A stretch of DNA of 64,000 bases from Actinacidiphila oryziradicis. GTDB taxonomy: Bacteria; Actinomycetota; Actinomycetes; Streptomycetales; Streptomycetaceae. Every line of letters starts with the position of its first letter. The first letter of the stretch is position 1. A program made the translations under genes and the position numbers. Where the stretch lies: assembly GCF_005047355.1 (NCBI RefSeq), contig NZ_SUMC01000013.1, positions 1 through 64,000 on the forward strand, read 5' to 3'. The notes beneath the pieces were generated by a model. That model was not told the DNA's origin. It saw only the letters and a list, made by a program, of their open reading frames with translations, and made no database searches. Positions 54,101-62,791 of the stretch are shown in pieces.

Positions 54101-54909
54101 GAGCCGCCGCCTTCCACTGTTGTGCCGCGCGACCAGGGCAGGGCGAAGCGGGCGACGAGGCCGACCGCGCCGTACCCGACGCCTGCCACCGCGCCCGCCA
54201 CCAGGGCGATGCCCCAGGTGCGGGACACGTCGAGCTGCTGCTGGCTGATGGTCATGGCGATGCCTAGTCCGCTGTCCACCCGGCCGAGGTACTCGCCGAT
54301 GATGGCGCCCAGCAGGGCGGCGGGTGCCGCGATCTTGAGCGCCGCTAGCGTGCTCGGCAGCGCGGCGACGATCTGCACCCGGCGCATCTGCTGCCACCGC
54401 CCGCCGCCGTAGGCGCGCACCAGGTCGAGCGAGGCCTGATCGGCCGACCGCAGCCCCAGCAGGGCGCCGACCAGCGTGGTGAAGAAGACCGAGAGGCCCG
54501 CCATCGCCACCATCGGCTTGTCCCCGTCCAGGACCAGCGACAGGATCGGGCCGATCGCGACCATCGGCAGGCAGTAGGAGGCGACGGCGAGCTGGGTGAG
54601 CAGCCGCTCCAGGGCGGGGACCAGTAGCACCAGCACCGCGCACGCCAGCGCGAGCCCGTTGCCGATGAGGTAGCCGGACACGGCCTCGCCGGTGGTCTGG
54701 CTGATGTGCGGGCCGTAGAAGGTCCAGCCGTCGTCGAAGATCCCGCTCACCGCCGCCCAGGGGGTGGGGACGCCGTCGGCCGTGCTGAGGACCGTGGTCG
54801 CCAGTACGGACCAGGCCGCGATCAGGACGACGATGCCGGCCGCTCCCCCGGCCCACGCGGTGGGCAGCCGCAGTCCCCGCCCGGGTCCGGCGGCCGACTC
54901 CGTACTCAC
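54097..54909 (-). CDS. NitT/TauT-type ABC transporter permease 1
   Basis: 270 aa of the same family: [60 protein letters not shown] then [20 protein letters not shown], and [20 protein letters not shown]. Overlaps the ATPase stop by 4 bp at 54906-54909 and the next permease start by 4 bp at 54097-54100, so the operon is tightly coupled. Confidence 0.92.
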   Translation of the reverse strand: MSTESAAGPGRGLRLPTAWAGGAAGIVVLIAAWSVLATTVLSTADGVPTPWAAVSGIFDDGWTFYGPHISQTTGEAVSGYLIGNGLALACAVLVLLVPALERLLTQLAVASYCLPMVAIGPILSLVLDGDKPMVAMAGLSVFFTTLVGALLGLRSADQASLDLVRAYGGGRWQQMRRVQIVAALPSTLAALKIAAPAALLGAIIGEYLGRVDSGLGIAMTISQQQLDVSRTWGIALVAGAVAGVGYGAVGLVARFALPWSRGTTVEGGGS

Positions 54910-55757
54910 GAGGCCTCCGTTCCGGGGCGCCCGAAAAGCAGCTCGGAGAGCTGGTCGGCGTAGGCGTGGAACTCCGGGGAGCGGAGCATCTTCGGTGTGC
55001 GCGGCCGTGGGAGGTCGATGGGCACGGTCTCCACGATCCGGCCGGGCCTGGGCGACATGACGGCGACGGTGTCGCTCAGCAGCACCGCTTCGGTGATGGA
55101 GTGGGTGACCAGCAGGGTCGTCACCGCCCGGGCCTGCCAGATGCGCTGGAGTTCGAGGTTGAGCCGCTGCCGGGTCATGTCGTCGAGGGCGCCGAACGGC
55201 TCGTCGAGCAGCAGCACCTTCGGGTCGACGACGAGCGAGCGGGCGATGGCGACGCGCTGCCGCATGCCGCCGGAGAGCTGGGCGGGGCGGGCTTTCTCGA
55301 AGCCCTCGAGGCCGACCAGCTTGATGAGGTCGGTGATCACCGACGCGTCCGCCGAGATGCCGCTGATCTCCAGCGGCAGCCGGATGTTGGAGGTGACCGA
55401 ACGCCAGGGCAGCAGCGCGCTGTCCTGGAAGGCGATGCCGAGGTGGTGGCGCCGCCGGGCGACCTCCGGACCCTCGCCGTGCACCAGCGCGGTGCCCGAG
55501 GTGGGCGTGTCGAGGCCGGCGAGGATCCTGAGGACGGTGGACTTGCCGCAGCCGGACGGTCCCAGCAGCGTGAGGAACTGCCCCTCCCTGGTGTCGAGAT
55601 CGACGCCGTCGAGCGCGGTCACCCGGCGCCGCCCGAGCCGGAATTCCTTGCTCAGCCCGCGCAGGGACAGCCCGGTTCCGGTCTCCGGCGGCGTGGCCTC
55701 CGTCGGATCGGTCCCGTCAGGTGTGTCCCTGGCTGCGTCCTCTGCTGCGGTGCTCAT
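54906..55757 (-). CDS. NitT/TauT-type ABC transporter ATP-binding protein
   Basis: 283 aa. Walker [11 protein letters not shown]-loop [13 protein letters not shown], signature [15 protein letters not shown], Walker [14 protein letters not shown] and H-loop LVTHSI are present. ATG 55757 is used; the frame stays open upstream into the binding-protein gene but that part is antisense-like noise. It energises the two permeases that follow. Confidence 0.94.
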   Translation of the reverse strand: MSTAAEDAARDTPDGTDPTEATPPETGTGLSLRGLSKEFRLGRRRVTALDGVDLDTREGQFLTLLGPSGCGKSTVLRILAGLDTPTSGTALVHGEGPEVARRRHHLGIAFQDSALLPWRSVTSNIRLPLEISGISADASVITDLIKLVGLEGFEKARPAQLSGGMRQRVAIARSLVVDPKVLLLDEPFGALDDMTRQRLNLELQRIWQARAVTTLLVTHSITEAVLLSDTVAVMSPRPGRIVETVPIDLPRPRTPKMLRSPEFHAYADQLSELLFGRPGTEAS

Positions 55758-55813
55758 CAAGTGCTGACCTCTGTTGGGGTGTCCGGGCGGCGGCGGTCGG
55801 GAGGCGCGGGGCC

Positions 55814-56905
55814 TCAGATGAGGCTGGGGTCCTCCTTGTAGACCTCTGCGAGGAGCGAGAAGTCGAAGAGCTTCTCCGCGGTGATGTCGAGGCCGCCGTA
55901 CTTCAGGGTCTGGATGTTCTCGTCGATCAGCTTCTGTGTGACCGTGAACAGGCCGTTCTTCTTGGTGTCCGCGGTAAGGATCAGGGCGTTCTGGTCCTTC
56001 GACTCCAGGGTCTGCTCCTGGGTCGTGAGACCGAGCCCCTTGCCGTAGGTCTCGGCGGCGAGCTTCGCGCCGAGCGCCGGGTCGGCGATGCTCGCCTTCC
56101 AGCCCTTGATCTCCGCGCGTAGGAACGCCTTGAGCAGCTCCCGCTCCTTGTCGATGGTGTCCTGCCGCACCAGGTACGTCTCGGACACCAGCGGATATCC
56201 GGCGTCGGCGAGCAGGAACGTCGTGACCTTGAACCCCTTCAGCTCCAGCACGTTCGGCTCGTTGGTGATGAAGGAGAACCATCCGTCGACCGTGCCCTGG
56301 GTCAGCGGCAGCGGGTCGAACTGCACCGGCACCTTGGTGATCTTCGACGCGTCGAGCTTCGCGGCCTTGATGAACGCCGCCCAGATCGACTCGTTGGCGG
56401 CCTGGACGCCGATCTTCTTGCCGTACATGTCCTCCGGCTTGGTGATCGGGGTCTTCGCCATCGACATGATGCAGAACGGGTTCTTCTGGTACTGAGCACC
56501 GATGATCTTCAGCGGTGCCCCCTTGGCGATGGCGGCACCGGTGATGTCCGGCGCGCTGATCCCTACGAGCGCCTTCTTGGTGACGACATCGGTCTCCATC
56601 GGAGTGGCGGAGGGACCGCCGCCGATCAGCGTGCCCTTGGAGAAGCCCTCGGCCTTGTAGTAGCCCTTGCTGTCCGCGATGTAGCTCCCGGCGAACTCCA
56701 CATTCTTGATCCAGGACAGACGCAGCGTCAGCTCACCGAAGCTCTTCGACCCCGAGGAGGCGGTGGACGACGAAGAGGAGCTGGAACCGGATCCGCAGGC
56801 GGCGAGCAGCGGGCCGCCGAGCGCGACGGCACCGCCGAGCTGCAGTCCGCGCAGCAGGAACCCTCTGCGGTCAGTGACTGCGAAATCTCTGTCCTTGCTG
56901 GTCAT
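55814..56905 (-). CDS. NMT1/SsuA-type substrate-binding protein (Tat lipoprotein)
   Basis: 363 aa. The N-terminus has a twin-arginine motif DRRGFLLRG and a lipobox LLAAC, so it is probably a Tat-exported lipoprotein. The mature part follows the NMT1/THI5-like fold: [59 protein letters not shown] and [20 protein letters not shown]. Substrates of this family include sulfonates, pyrimidines and hydantoin-like compounds. The remnant amidohydrolase at the operon end fits a cyclic amide or similar. It heads the operon. Confidence 0.9.
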   Translation of the reverse strand: MTSKDRDFAVTDRRGFLLRGLQLGGAVALGGPLLAACGSGSSSSSSSTASSGSKSFGELTLRLSWIKNVEFAGSYIADSKGYYKAEGFSKGTLIGGGPSATPMETDVVTKKALVGISAPDITGAAIAKGAPLKIIGAQYQKNPFCIMSMAKTPITKPEDMYGKKIGVQAANESIWAAFIKAAKLDASKITKVPVQFDPLPLTQGTVDGWFSFITNEPNVLELKGFKVTTFLLADAGYPLVSETYLVRQDTIDKERELLKAFLRAEIKGWKASIADPALGAKLAAETYGKGLGLTTQEQTLESKDQNALILTADTKKNGLFTVTQKLIDENIQTLKYGGLDITAEKLFDFSLLAEVYKEDPSLI

Positions 56906-57038
56906 GGCGCAGGTCCCTTCCCTGTGCCGGATGTACCCGGCGCGTGCCAGGACATTAGAAACGGGGTGTTGCCACCGGGGTGTCCCACTGTTAGGTGCGG
57001 GTTTCCGATTTGCCGGGTGGAAGAGGACGCAGGTACGA

Positions 57039-57335
57039 CTACCTGCACCGGAAGTAACGAATGGGCAATCCATGGCTGCCCGGCGGTATGCAGCGGCACA
57101 CGGAGACCTGGCAGGTCCTTGCGTCGTATACGTCAGTACGCCAGCCGAGCCGGGCGGCGCGGGCCTGGAGGTAGCGGCGTTCGGGGATGCTCATCGTCCG
57201 GCGGGAGGCCGTGAGGTAGGCGGCGCGGGCCGCTCCGTGCTCCCCCGCCGTTTCCAGCAGGTGAGCGCGGACCGCGTCCAAGCGGTGGTGCCCGGCCAGC
57301 CTGCCGTCGGCGTCCAGTGTCCCGGGCAGTTCCAG
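57039..57335 (-). pseudogene. C-terminal fragment of an ECF sigma factor (DUF6596 type)
   Basis: DADGRLAGHHRLDAVRAHLL then ETAGEHGAARAAYLTASRRT and MSIPERRYLQARAARL matches the C-terminal helical region of long SigJ/RpoE-like sigma factors (RLAGYHRLxAxRAHLLxxxGxxxxAxxAYxxA..T.xxxExxYLxxRxA.L). The sigma2 and sigma4 regions are gone. The 5' break at about 57335 coincides with that of the opposite fragment. Confidence 0.6.
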
Positions 57336-57339
57336 CCCG

Positions 57340-57500
57340 GCGCGCGGTGGCGCTGGATCGGCCTCAACCAGGGCAACGCCGCCCTCACCGTCATCCGCTA
57401 CGCGCCGGGGCGGCCCCCCGCCGTACTCGTCCACAACGACACCCGGCACCTGCCCGCCGAACTGCGCTGGACCGGCTTCCCGCCGGAGTACCGCGTCTGA
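57340..57500 (+). pseudogene. C-terminal fragment of a histidine-phosphatase-like gene
   Basis: WIGLNQGNAALTVIRYAPGR followed by PPAVLVHNDTRHLPAELRWT and the end GFPPEYRV looks like the closing segment of a phosphoglycerate-mutase-type histidine phosphatase (N.S.T.....GRPP.L..HND..HLP). Only about 55 residues remain and there is no start. Family assignment is tentative. Confidence 0.45.
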
Positions 57501-57510
57501 GTCTCACGCC

Positions 57511-58056
57511 TCACGGCAGGACACTGCGGCTCCACGCCTCGCGCCCGGCCCCGTCGGCCGACGGTCCCAGATGCCCCGTCCTCGTCCACCCCCACGCCCG
57601 GCACACGGCCAGCCCCGCAGCGTTCTGCGGATCCAGCACCGCAGTGATCAGCTCCGCCCCGTCGAGCCGCGCGAGCAGCTGCTCCATCATCCGTTGCCCG
57701 ACACCCACCCGCCGGTGCGGCGGCAGCACCATCAGCTCCGCCACGACGAACACCTGCCCCGACGCCGTCAGCTCCTCGACCCCCTCCGGGAGCTGCCCCT
57801 GGAACCCTTCCCAGAGCCCGCCGTCCCGGTCCGCCGGAAATCCATAGGCGCAGCCCGCGAGTTCGGCCTCGCTCGCGATCACCATCGCGAACCCGGTGCG
57901 CTGCACATCGTCCGCGAACCGGGCCAGAAAGTCCTGCCGGTCGTGGAATTCCTCTCCCCGGGCCCCGTGGTACGCCTCGACATACAGATCCGCGATCGCT
58001 TCCCGCTGCTGCTCCGCCTGCCACCTGCTCAGACGTCGCAGGAAAACCTCTGTCAC
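57511..58056 (-). CDS. GNAT family N-acetyltransferase
   Basis: 181 aa. The acetyl-CoA loop is VVAELMVLPPHRRVGVGQRM, with the R/Q-x-x-G-x-G/A signature as RRVGVG, and the fold continues to ALDPQN-like ITAVLDPQNAAGLAVCRAWG. It acetylates an unknown small molecule or protein. GTG 58056 is preferred since GGGAGG lies 5 nt upstream; a longer frame starts at 58101 without such a site. Confidence 0.87.
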   Translation of the reverse strand: MTEVFLRRLSRWQAEQQREAIADLYVEAYHGARGEEFHDRQDFLARFADDVQRTGFAMVIASEAELAGCAYGFPADRDGGLWEGFQGQLPEGVEELTASGQVFVVAELMVLPPHRRVGVGQRMMEQLLARLDGAELITAVLDPQNAAGLAVCRAWGWTRTGHLGPSADGAGREAWSRSVLP

Positions 58057-58347
58057 ACATGCCTCCCGACCGTGCCCCCACTGCGACCCGCAGATATCCA
58101 CATCGTGTCAGCACCGGACGGATCCGGAAACACGGCAGAGCTGCTCACACCAACCGCAAGTTTCCGTCAAGGGCCGCTCAGGTCTTCCGTCTTCGCGCCC
58201 GGGGATCCGGTGGGTACAGGTCGCCGTCGCTTTATGGCACCACGCAAGCGGTGGCGCACCCGATCAGGCATCTGCGCCCGCGGCACCACTCGCGAGACAC
58301 TTCGGCTACTCGCCTCGCTGCTGCCCGGTGCGGCGGAGTCCGCCTGA

Positions 58348-58662
58348 TCAGACGGGACGGTCCCCGACCCGGTAGATGTGCTCCACACGGGGCGGGCTCG
58401 CGAAGTACGGGCCGACGAGTTCGCGCCAGCGGGCGAAGTCGACCGAGCCGCGGAAGGTCACGGTGTGGTGTTCGAGGGTCTGCCACTCGACGATGAGGCG
58501 GTAGCGGGTGGGGTATTCGACGCTGCGGCACAGTTGGACGCCATGGCAGCCGGCGGCGCCGAGGAAGAGCGGCTGGGCTTCGGCCACGCCGGCCTCGAAC
58601 TTCTCCTCGGTGCCGGGAAGGACGTCGATCTCGGCGATTTCCCATACGGGCTGGTCGGTCAT
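58348..58662 (-). CDS. Antibiotic biosynthesis monooxygenase (ABM) family protein
   Basis: 104 aa, a dimeric ferredoxin-like fold: VWEIAEIDVLPGTEEKFEAG, AAGCHGVQLCRSVEYPTRYR, LIVEWQTLEHHTVTFRGSVD, PYFASPPRVEHIYRV. Small ABM proteins are cofactor-free oxygenases or heme-handling or regulatory proteins. Divergent to the PLP dehydratase gene with 87 bp between the starts. Confidence 0.87.
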   Translation of the reverse strand: MTDQPVWEIAEIDVLPGTEEKFEAGVAEAQPLFLGAAGCHGVQLCRSVEYPTRYRLIVEWQTLEHHTVTFRGSVDFARWRELVGPYFASPPRVEHIYRVGDRPV

Positions 58663-58749
58663 GCGGCGTCCATTCGGTCGTGCGGGCCGGTCCCGGCGAT
58701 CGTACGGGTGCGGTCGACGAAGCGTGTCGCGGGAGGCAGACTCAGCTCA

Positions 58750-59703
58750 ATGACCCCTCTCACGCACGCCGACGTCAAAGCCGCCGCCGACCGCATCGCC
58801 GGCCACATCCGCCCTGTCACCGTCGTGGCGGCCGACCCGGGGTCGTTCGGCGCCGCCGAGGTCTGGCTGGCCTGCGAGTTCATGCAGCACACGGGCAGCT
58901 TCAAAGCGCGGGGAGCCCTGAATTTCATCGCCGCGCACATCGATGCGGACGCCATGCCCGCCGCGGGAGTGGTCATCGCCAGCGGGGGCAATGCCGGGCT
59001 GGCGTGTGCCTGGGCGGCGCGGCGGCAGGGGGTGGCGGCGACGGTGTTCGTGCCGACGACCGCGCCGGCGGTCAAGGTGGCCGGACTGCGGGCGCTGGGG
59101 GCGGATGTGCGGCAGATGGGGAGGGAGTACGCGGAGGCGCTGGCGGCGTCGCGGAAGTACGCGGCGCAGACGGGGGCGCTGGAGTCTCATGCGTACGACC
59201 ATCCGCTGATCGCCGCAGGGGCGGGGACGCTGCTGACGGAGATCTGTGAAGCAGTGCCCGGCCTGGAGACGGTGGTCGTGGCGGCCGGGGGAGGCGGGCT
59301 CTTCGCCGGATTCGTGGCGGCGGCCGAGCAGAGGGGGGTGCGGGTGGTGGCTGTGGAGCCGGAGGGGAGCCGGGCGCTGAACGCGGCTCTGGAGGCGGGC
59401 GAGGTCGTGGACGTCACGGTGGATTCGGTGGCCGCCGACTCGCTCGGCGCGCGCAGGGCCTCGCAGACGGCGTTGCTGCTGGCCCAGCGCGGGGATGTGC
59501 GGTCGGTGCTGGTCACGGACGAGGCGATCGTGGCCGCGCGCCGGGAGCTGTGGGACGGACGCCGGGTGGCCGTCGAGCATGCGGCGGGCGCCGCGCTGGC
59601 GGCGCTGCGGTCGGGGGCGTACGTGCCGGCGCCCGGGGAGCGGGCGGCGGTGGTGCTGTGCGGGGCGAACACCGACCCGTCGGACCTGGTGCAGGGCCCC
59701 TGA
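58750..59703 (+). CDS. PLP-dependent serine/threonine dehydratase-like enzyme
   Basis: 317 aa, fold-type II PLP enzyme. The Schiff-base Lys is in MQHTGSFKARGALNF; ASGGNAGLACAWAARRQGV is the phosphate/substrate loop; VVVAAGGGGLFAGFVAAAEQ binds the cofactor phosphate; VVLCGANTDPSDL closes the active site. It deaminates L-Ser/L-Thr or a related amino acid. No regulatory ACT domain. ATG 58750. Confidence 0.91.
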   Translation: MTPLTHADVKAAADRIAGHIRPVTVVAADPGSFGAAEVWLACEFMQHTGSFKARGALNFIAAHIDADAMPAAGVVIASGGNAGLACAWAARRQGVAATVFVPTTAPAVKVAGLRALGADVRQMGREYAEALAASRKYAAQTGALESHAYDHPLIAAGAGTLLTEICEAVPGLETVVVAAGGGGLFAGFVAAAEQRGVRVVAVEPEGSRALNAALEAGEVVDVTVDSVAADSLGARRASQTALLLAQRGDVRSVLVTDEAIVAARRELWDGRRVAVEHAAGAALAALRSGAYVPAPGERAAVVLCGANTDPSDLVQGP

Positions 59704-59709
59704 GGGGCC

Positions 59710-59931
59710 CTACGGCACCTCGCGCAGGTAGAGGGCGCCGCAGGTATGGCAGAAGGGCTCGCGGGTCCGTCCCCAGTCGTCCGCCGGCAGGACGGCGGAC
59801 TTGGGGTCGAGTTCGCGGCCGCACATGGCGGTGGTTCCCATCTCGCGCACCATGTGCCAGCGGGTGACGCGGGCGTCCGGCTGACCGGGCGACTCGTCGG
59901 GGTCGTATTCGGCTCGTACTTCGTGCAACAC
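59710..59931 (-). CDS. Small cysteine-containing hypothetical protein
   Basis: 73 aa with AMCGREL and EPFCHTCGALYLREVP, three cysteines plus His that could bind zinc, and TRWHMVREMGT before them. The frame continues upstream to 59997, but GTG 59931 has a GGGAGG 9 nt upstream and removes a low-complexity Arg/Ala stretch. Family of unknown function, apparently conserved in Streptomyces from memory. It is convergent with the dehydratase, 6 bp apart. Confidence 0.62.
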   Translation of the reverse strand: MLHEVRAEYDPDESPGQPDARVTRWHMVREMGTTAMCGRELDPKSAVLPADDWGRTREPFCHTCGALYLREVP

Positions 59932-60060
59932 GGCGGCGCACCTCCCGTCCCTCACCATGCGCCCGGCGGTGGCTGCGCGCCACCTCAGGGCAGCCATGCG
60001 GGCGGGTTGGGCCCAGAGGTCTCCCGGGCCACCCCGGGGGACCGGGCGCTACGCGGTCGG

Positions 60061-60188
60061 TCAGCCGGTGACGGCCGCGGTGACCGCGAGGGTACGGACG
60101 GCGGGCCCGGGGGGCGAGCCGGCGGCCGACGCCGGGGCTGACCGCCGCCGGCAGCAGCGAGAGGAGGAGCGGGAGGTAGACCGCGTCC
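60061..60188 (-). pseudogene. M56 (BlaR1/MecR1-like) metallopeptidase 5' remnant
   Basis: Directly after blaI on the same strand comes VYLPLLLSLLPAAVSPGVGR, RLAPR and, after a frame change, AVRTLAVTAAV, which is the usual opening of the M56 membrane peptidase that follows blaI in Streptomyces. Only the first TM segment remains; the HExxH catalytic part is lost. Confidence 0.5.
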
Positions 60189-60581
60189 TCACCGGCCGCC
60201 CCCCTCGTGGGCCGTCAGGAAGGCGCGCAGCGCCTTCTCCTCCGGCTCGCTGAGGCCGGACACGAACTGCTGGAGCGCGGCGATGGGGTCCGGGCCCCGG
60301 TCGAGCGCCTGGTGCATCACCTCGGCGGTGAGTTCGGCGGCGTTCTTGGTCGGCCGGTAGGTGCCGCGCCGGCCATCGGCGTCGCGGAGCACCATGCCCT
60401 TGTCGTAGAGGCGCTTGAGGATGGTGTGCACGGTGTTGTAGGCGAGTCCGCCGCCCAGTTCCGCCTGGATATCGGCGGGGGTCAGGGCATGCTCGGTCGC
60501 CCACAGCGTGGCGAGGATCTCGCTCTCCAGCTCGCCAGAGCTGCGGCGCGCTGCCTTGCCACTCGCGTCTGTTCCTCCCAT
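60189..60581 (-). CDS. BlaI/MecI/CopY family transcriptional repressor
   Basis: 130 aa. Winged helix: GELESEILATLWATEHALTP, LAYNTVHTILKRLYDKGMV, DADGRRGTYRPTKNAAELTA, then a dimerisation helix (ALDRGPDPIAALQQFVSGLS). Normally inactivated by a coexpressed M56 membrane protease, which here is reduced to a remnant, so the repressor may be uninducible or answer to a protease elsewhere. Confidence 0.9.
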   Translation of the reverse strand: MGGTDASGKAARRSSGELESEILATLWATEHALTPADIQAELGGGLAYNTVHTILKRLYDKGMVLRDADGRRGTYRPTKNAAELTAEVMHQALDRGPDPIAALQQFVSGLSEPEEKALRAFLTAHEGGGR

Positions 60582-60719
60582 GGCAGCACCTTACAACGCG
60601 TAGGGTGCGGTCCCCCGGCGTCGCCGGTGCGAACTGCCGCCCGCAGGGGCCGCACGGGACTCGCCCAGAGGGGCGACACGCCCGGGCGCGGCGTCTGCGG
60701 CAACAATAGGGAGGTGCCC

Positions 60720-61595
60720 ATGCGTCCGCCCCCGTTGCTGCCGTCGCCGCTGACCGAGCTGGACGACGAGCGGCTGGGCCGGCACGGTGTGACACTGCTG
60801 CTCAAGCGGGACGATCTCATCCACCCCGATCTGCCCGGCAACAAGTACCGCAAGCTCCACCTGAACCTCCGGGCCGCCGCCGACGCCGGCTACGACACCC
60901 TGCTGACCTTCGGCGGCGCGTACTCCAACCACCTGCGGGCCACCGCCGCGGCGGGCCGCCTGCTCGGCCTCGCCACGATCGGCGTCGTACGGGGCGACGA
61001 ACTCGCCGCCCGGCCGCTGAACGACTCGCTCACCCGCGCCGCCGACGACGGCATGCGGCTGCACTTCGTCGACCGCTCCACCTACCGCCGCAAGACCGAC
61101 CCCGAGGTGCTGGACGCTTTGCTGGAGCGCTTCGGCTACGCCTATGTCCTCCCGGAGGGCGGCAGCAACGCCCTCGCCGCGCAAGGCTGCGCCGAACTCG
61201 GCCGTGAGCTGCGCGGCAGGGCCGAGGTCGTCACCGTCGCCTGCGGCACCGGCGGCACCCTGGCCGGCCTCACCGCCGGTCTGGGACCGGAGCAGCGCGC
61301 GATCGGCTTCCCGGTGCTCAAGGGGGGTCGATTCCTGGAGGACGGGATACAGCAGCTCCAGGAGGAGGCCTTCGGCGGCCGGCGGGGCGACTGGCGGCTC
61401 GACGACCGTTTCCACCACGGCGGCTACGCCCGCAGCACCCCGGAGCTGGAGGACTTCTGCGAGGACTTCACCGCCCGCCACGGCCTCGTACCCGACCGCG
61501 TATATGTGGCGAAAATGCTCCATGGTGTCTTCACCCTCGCCGACGAGGGCATATTCCCGCCCGGCACGCGCATAGCCGCCGTCGTCAGCGGATAG
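60720..61595 (+). CDS. ACC deaminase/D-cysteine desulfhydrase family PLP enzyme
   Basis: 291 aa, fold-type II. LLKRDDLIHPDLPGNKYRKL contains the PLP Lys (NKYRKL), TFGGAYSNHLRATAAAGRLL the substrate loop, VTVACGTGGTLAGLTAGL the phosphate site. It resembles the D-cysteine desulfhydrase/ACC deaminase branch; specificity cannot be decided. GGGAGG lies 5 nt before ATG 60720. Confidence 0.9.
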   Translation: MRPPPLLPSPLTELDDERLGRHGVTLLLKRDDLIHPDLPGNKYRKLHLNLRAAADAGYDTLLTFGGAYSNHLRATAAAGRLLGLATIGVVRGDELAARPLNDSLTRAADDGMRLHFVDRSTYRRKTDPEVLDALLERFGYAYVLPEGGSNALAAQGCAELGRELRGRAEVVTVACGTGGTLAGLTAGLGPEQRAIGFPVLKGGRFLEDGIQQLQEEAFGGRRGDWRLDDRFHHGGYARSTPELEDFCEDFTARHGLVPDRVYVAKMLHGVFTLADEGIFPPGTRIAAVVSG

Positions 61596-61604
61596 CCTGG
61601 GCCC

Positions 61605-62114
61605 ATGATCCGAGCCGCGATCCCCGCCGATATCCCGGAGATCCACGCGATGGTCCGCGAACTCGCGGAGTACGAGCGCGCGCTGGCGGACGCGCGGGCG
61701 ACCCAGCAGCAGCTGGCCGACGCGCTCTTCGGCGAGCACCCGGCCGCCTTCGCGCTCATAGCGCAGGACGACGTCGCGGGCTCCGTGGTCGGCTTCGCCC
61801 TGTGGTTCCGGAACTTCTCCACCTGGACCGGCACCCATGGCGTGTATCTGGAGGACCTCTATGTGCGCCCCCAGGCGCGCGGTGGCGGCCATGGCAGGGC
61901 GCTGCTCGCGGAGCTGGCCGCGATCTGTGTCGAGCGCGGCTACGAGCGCTTCGAATGGTCGGTGCTTGACTGGAACACCCCGGCGGTCGGCTTCTACCAG
62001 GCGCTCGGCGCCGTCCCCCAGGACGGGTGGACGGTCCAGCGGCTGGCCGGTGAGCCGCTCCGGGCGCTCGCCCAACAGGCCGTTGACAATAAAGCGACAT
62101 CTCTTTCGAATTGA
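61605..62114 (+). CDS. GNAT family N-acetyltransferase
   Basis: 169 aa. IRAAIPADIPEIHAMVRELA opens a single GNAT domain; the CoA loop is LYVRPQARGGGHGRALLAEL (R-x-x-G-x-G/H). WNTPAVGFYQALGAVPQDGW is the C-terminal strand region typical of diamine/thialysine-type acetyltransferases. 9 bp after the previous gene on the same strand. Confidence 0.9.
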   Translation: MIRAAIPADIPEIHAMVRELAEYERALADARATQQQLADALFGEHPAAFALIAQDDVAGSVVGFALWFRNFSTWTGTHGVYLEDLYVRPQARGGGHGRALLAELAAICVERGYERFEWSVLDWNTPAVGFYQALGAVPQDGWTVQRLAGEPLRALAQQAVDNKATSLSN

Positions 62115-62150
62115 GATACCGAAACCCTAGCCACCGTCCGTACTCATACA

Positions 62151-62165
62151 CTTACCATGGGTGAC
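62151..62165. promoter_or_regulatory. BldD-like box upstream of prsH-sigH
   Basis: CTTACCATGGGTGAC fits the 15-bp BldD pseudo-palindrome NTNACNC(A/T)GNGTNAN at 8 of 9 defined positions. It lies about 118 bp upstream of the anti-sigma gene. BldD repression of sigH is established in S. coelicolor. A GGGTAC at 62195-62200 could be a SigB/SigH-type -10, without a clear -35. Confidence 0.6.
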
Positions 62166-62282
62166 GTACGACGTACTCCGTCCGGGCGACATCGGGGTAC
62201 CGATCGCGATAGCGTCGCTGGCGAACCAGAGAACCAGATCAGTTAAGTAACGAAGTGTGCTTGTGCCACCTTGGAGGTGAGG

Positions 62283-62696
62283 GTGTCCCAGATCGCAGGC
62301 GAGCCCGGGTCAAAGGACTTCGTCGAGGTCCGGCTGCCCGCGGCGGGAGCGTATCTGTCGGTGCTGCGTACAGCCACCGCCGGACTAGCGGCCCGCCTGG
62401 ACTTCACCCTCGACGAGATCGAAGACCTGCGCATCGCCGTGGACGAGGCGTGCGCCATCCTGCTCCAGCAGGCCGTCCCCGGCTCTGTGCTCAGTTGCGT
62501 CTTCCGGCTGGTCGGAGACGCCCTATGGGTGAATGTATCGGCGCCCACCACCGACGGCCGCGCCCCGGAGCGCGACACCTTCGCCTGGACAGTGCTCACC
62601 GCGCTGGCCGGCGAGGTGTCCTCCACCGTGGCCGAGGACAAAACCGTCAGCATCAGCCTGCACAAGAAGCGCGGTGCCGGCCCCGGGCAGGCGTGA
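62283..62696 (+). CDS. prsH: Anti-sigma factor (RsbW/SpoIIAB-like kinase fold), PrsH/UshX type
   Basis: 137 aa. EVRLPAAGAYLSVLRTATAG then LDFTLDEIEDLRIAVDEACA is the GHKL N-box helix with the conserved Glu/Asp. It is a compact HATPase-like anti-sigma factor directly upstream of sigH. GTG 62283 has GGAGGTGAGG upstream. By family it binds the sigma factor and holds it inactive until stress. Confidence 0.85.
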   Translation: MSQIAGEPGSKDFVEVRLPAAGAYLSVLRTATAGLAARLDFTLDEIEDLRIAVDEACAILLQQAVPGSVLSCVFRLVGDALWVNVSAPTTDGRAPERDTFAWTVLTALAGEVSSTVAEDKTVSISLHKKRGAGPGQA

Positions 62697-62791
62697 GGTC
62701 CAAAGATGCAGGCAGCCCGCAGGGGTCAGCGTGTCCCGGTCCCGGTACGGGTCGGTGACGGTACAACCGTGGTCGGAAACGGGGGATCGCC

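Noticed and set aside
55758..56282. N-terminal extension of the NitT/TauT ATPase
   Set aside because: It lies over the binding-protein gene on the same strand in another frame and lacks protein character; ATG 55757 gives a normal ATPase.
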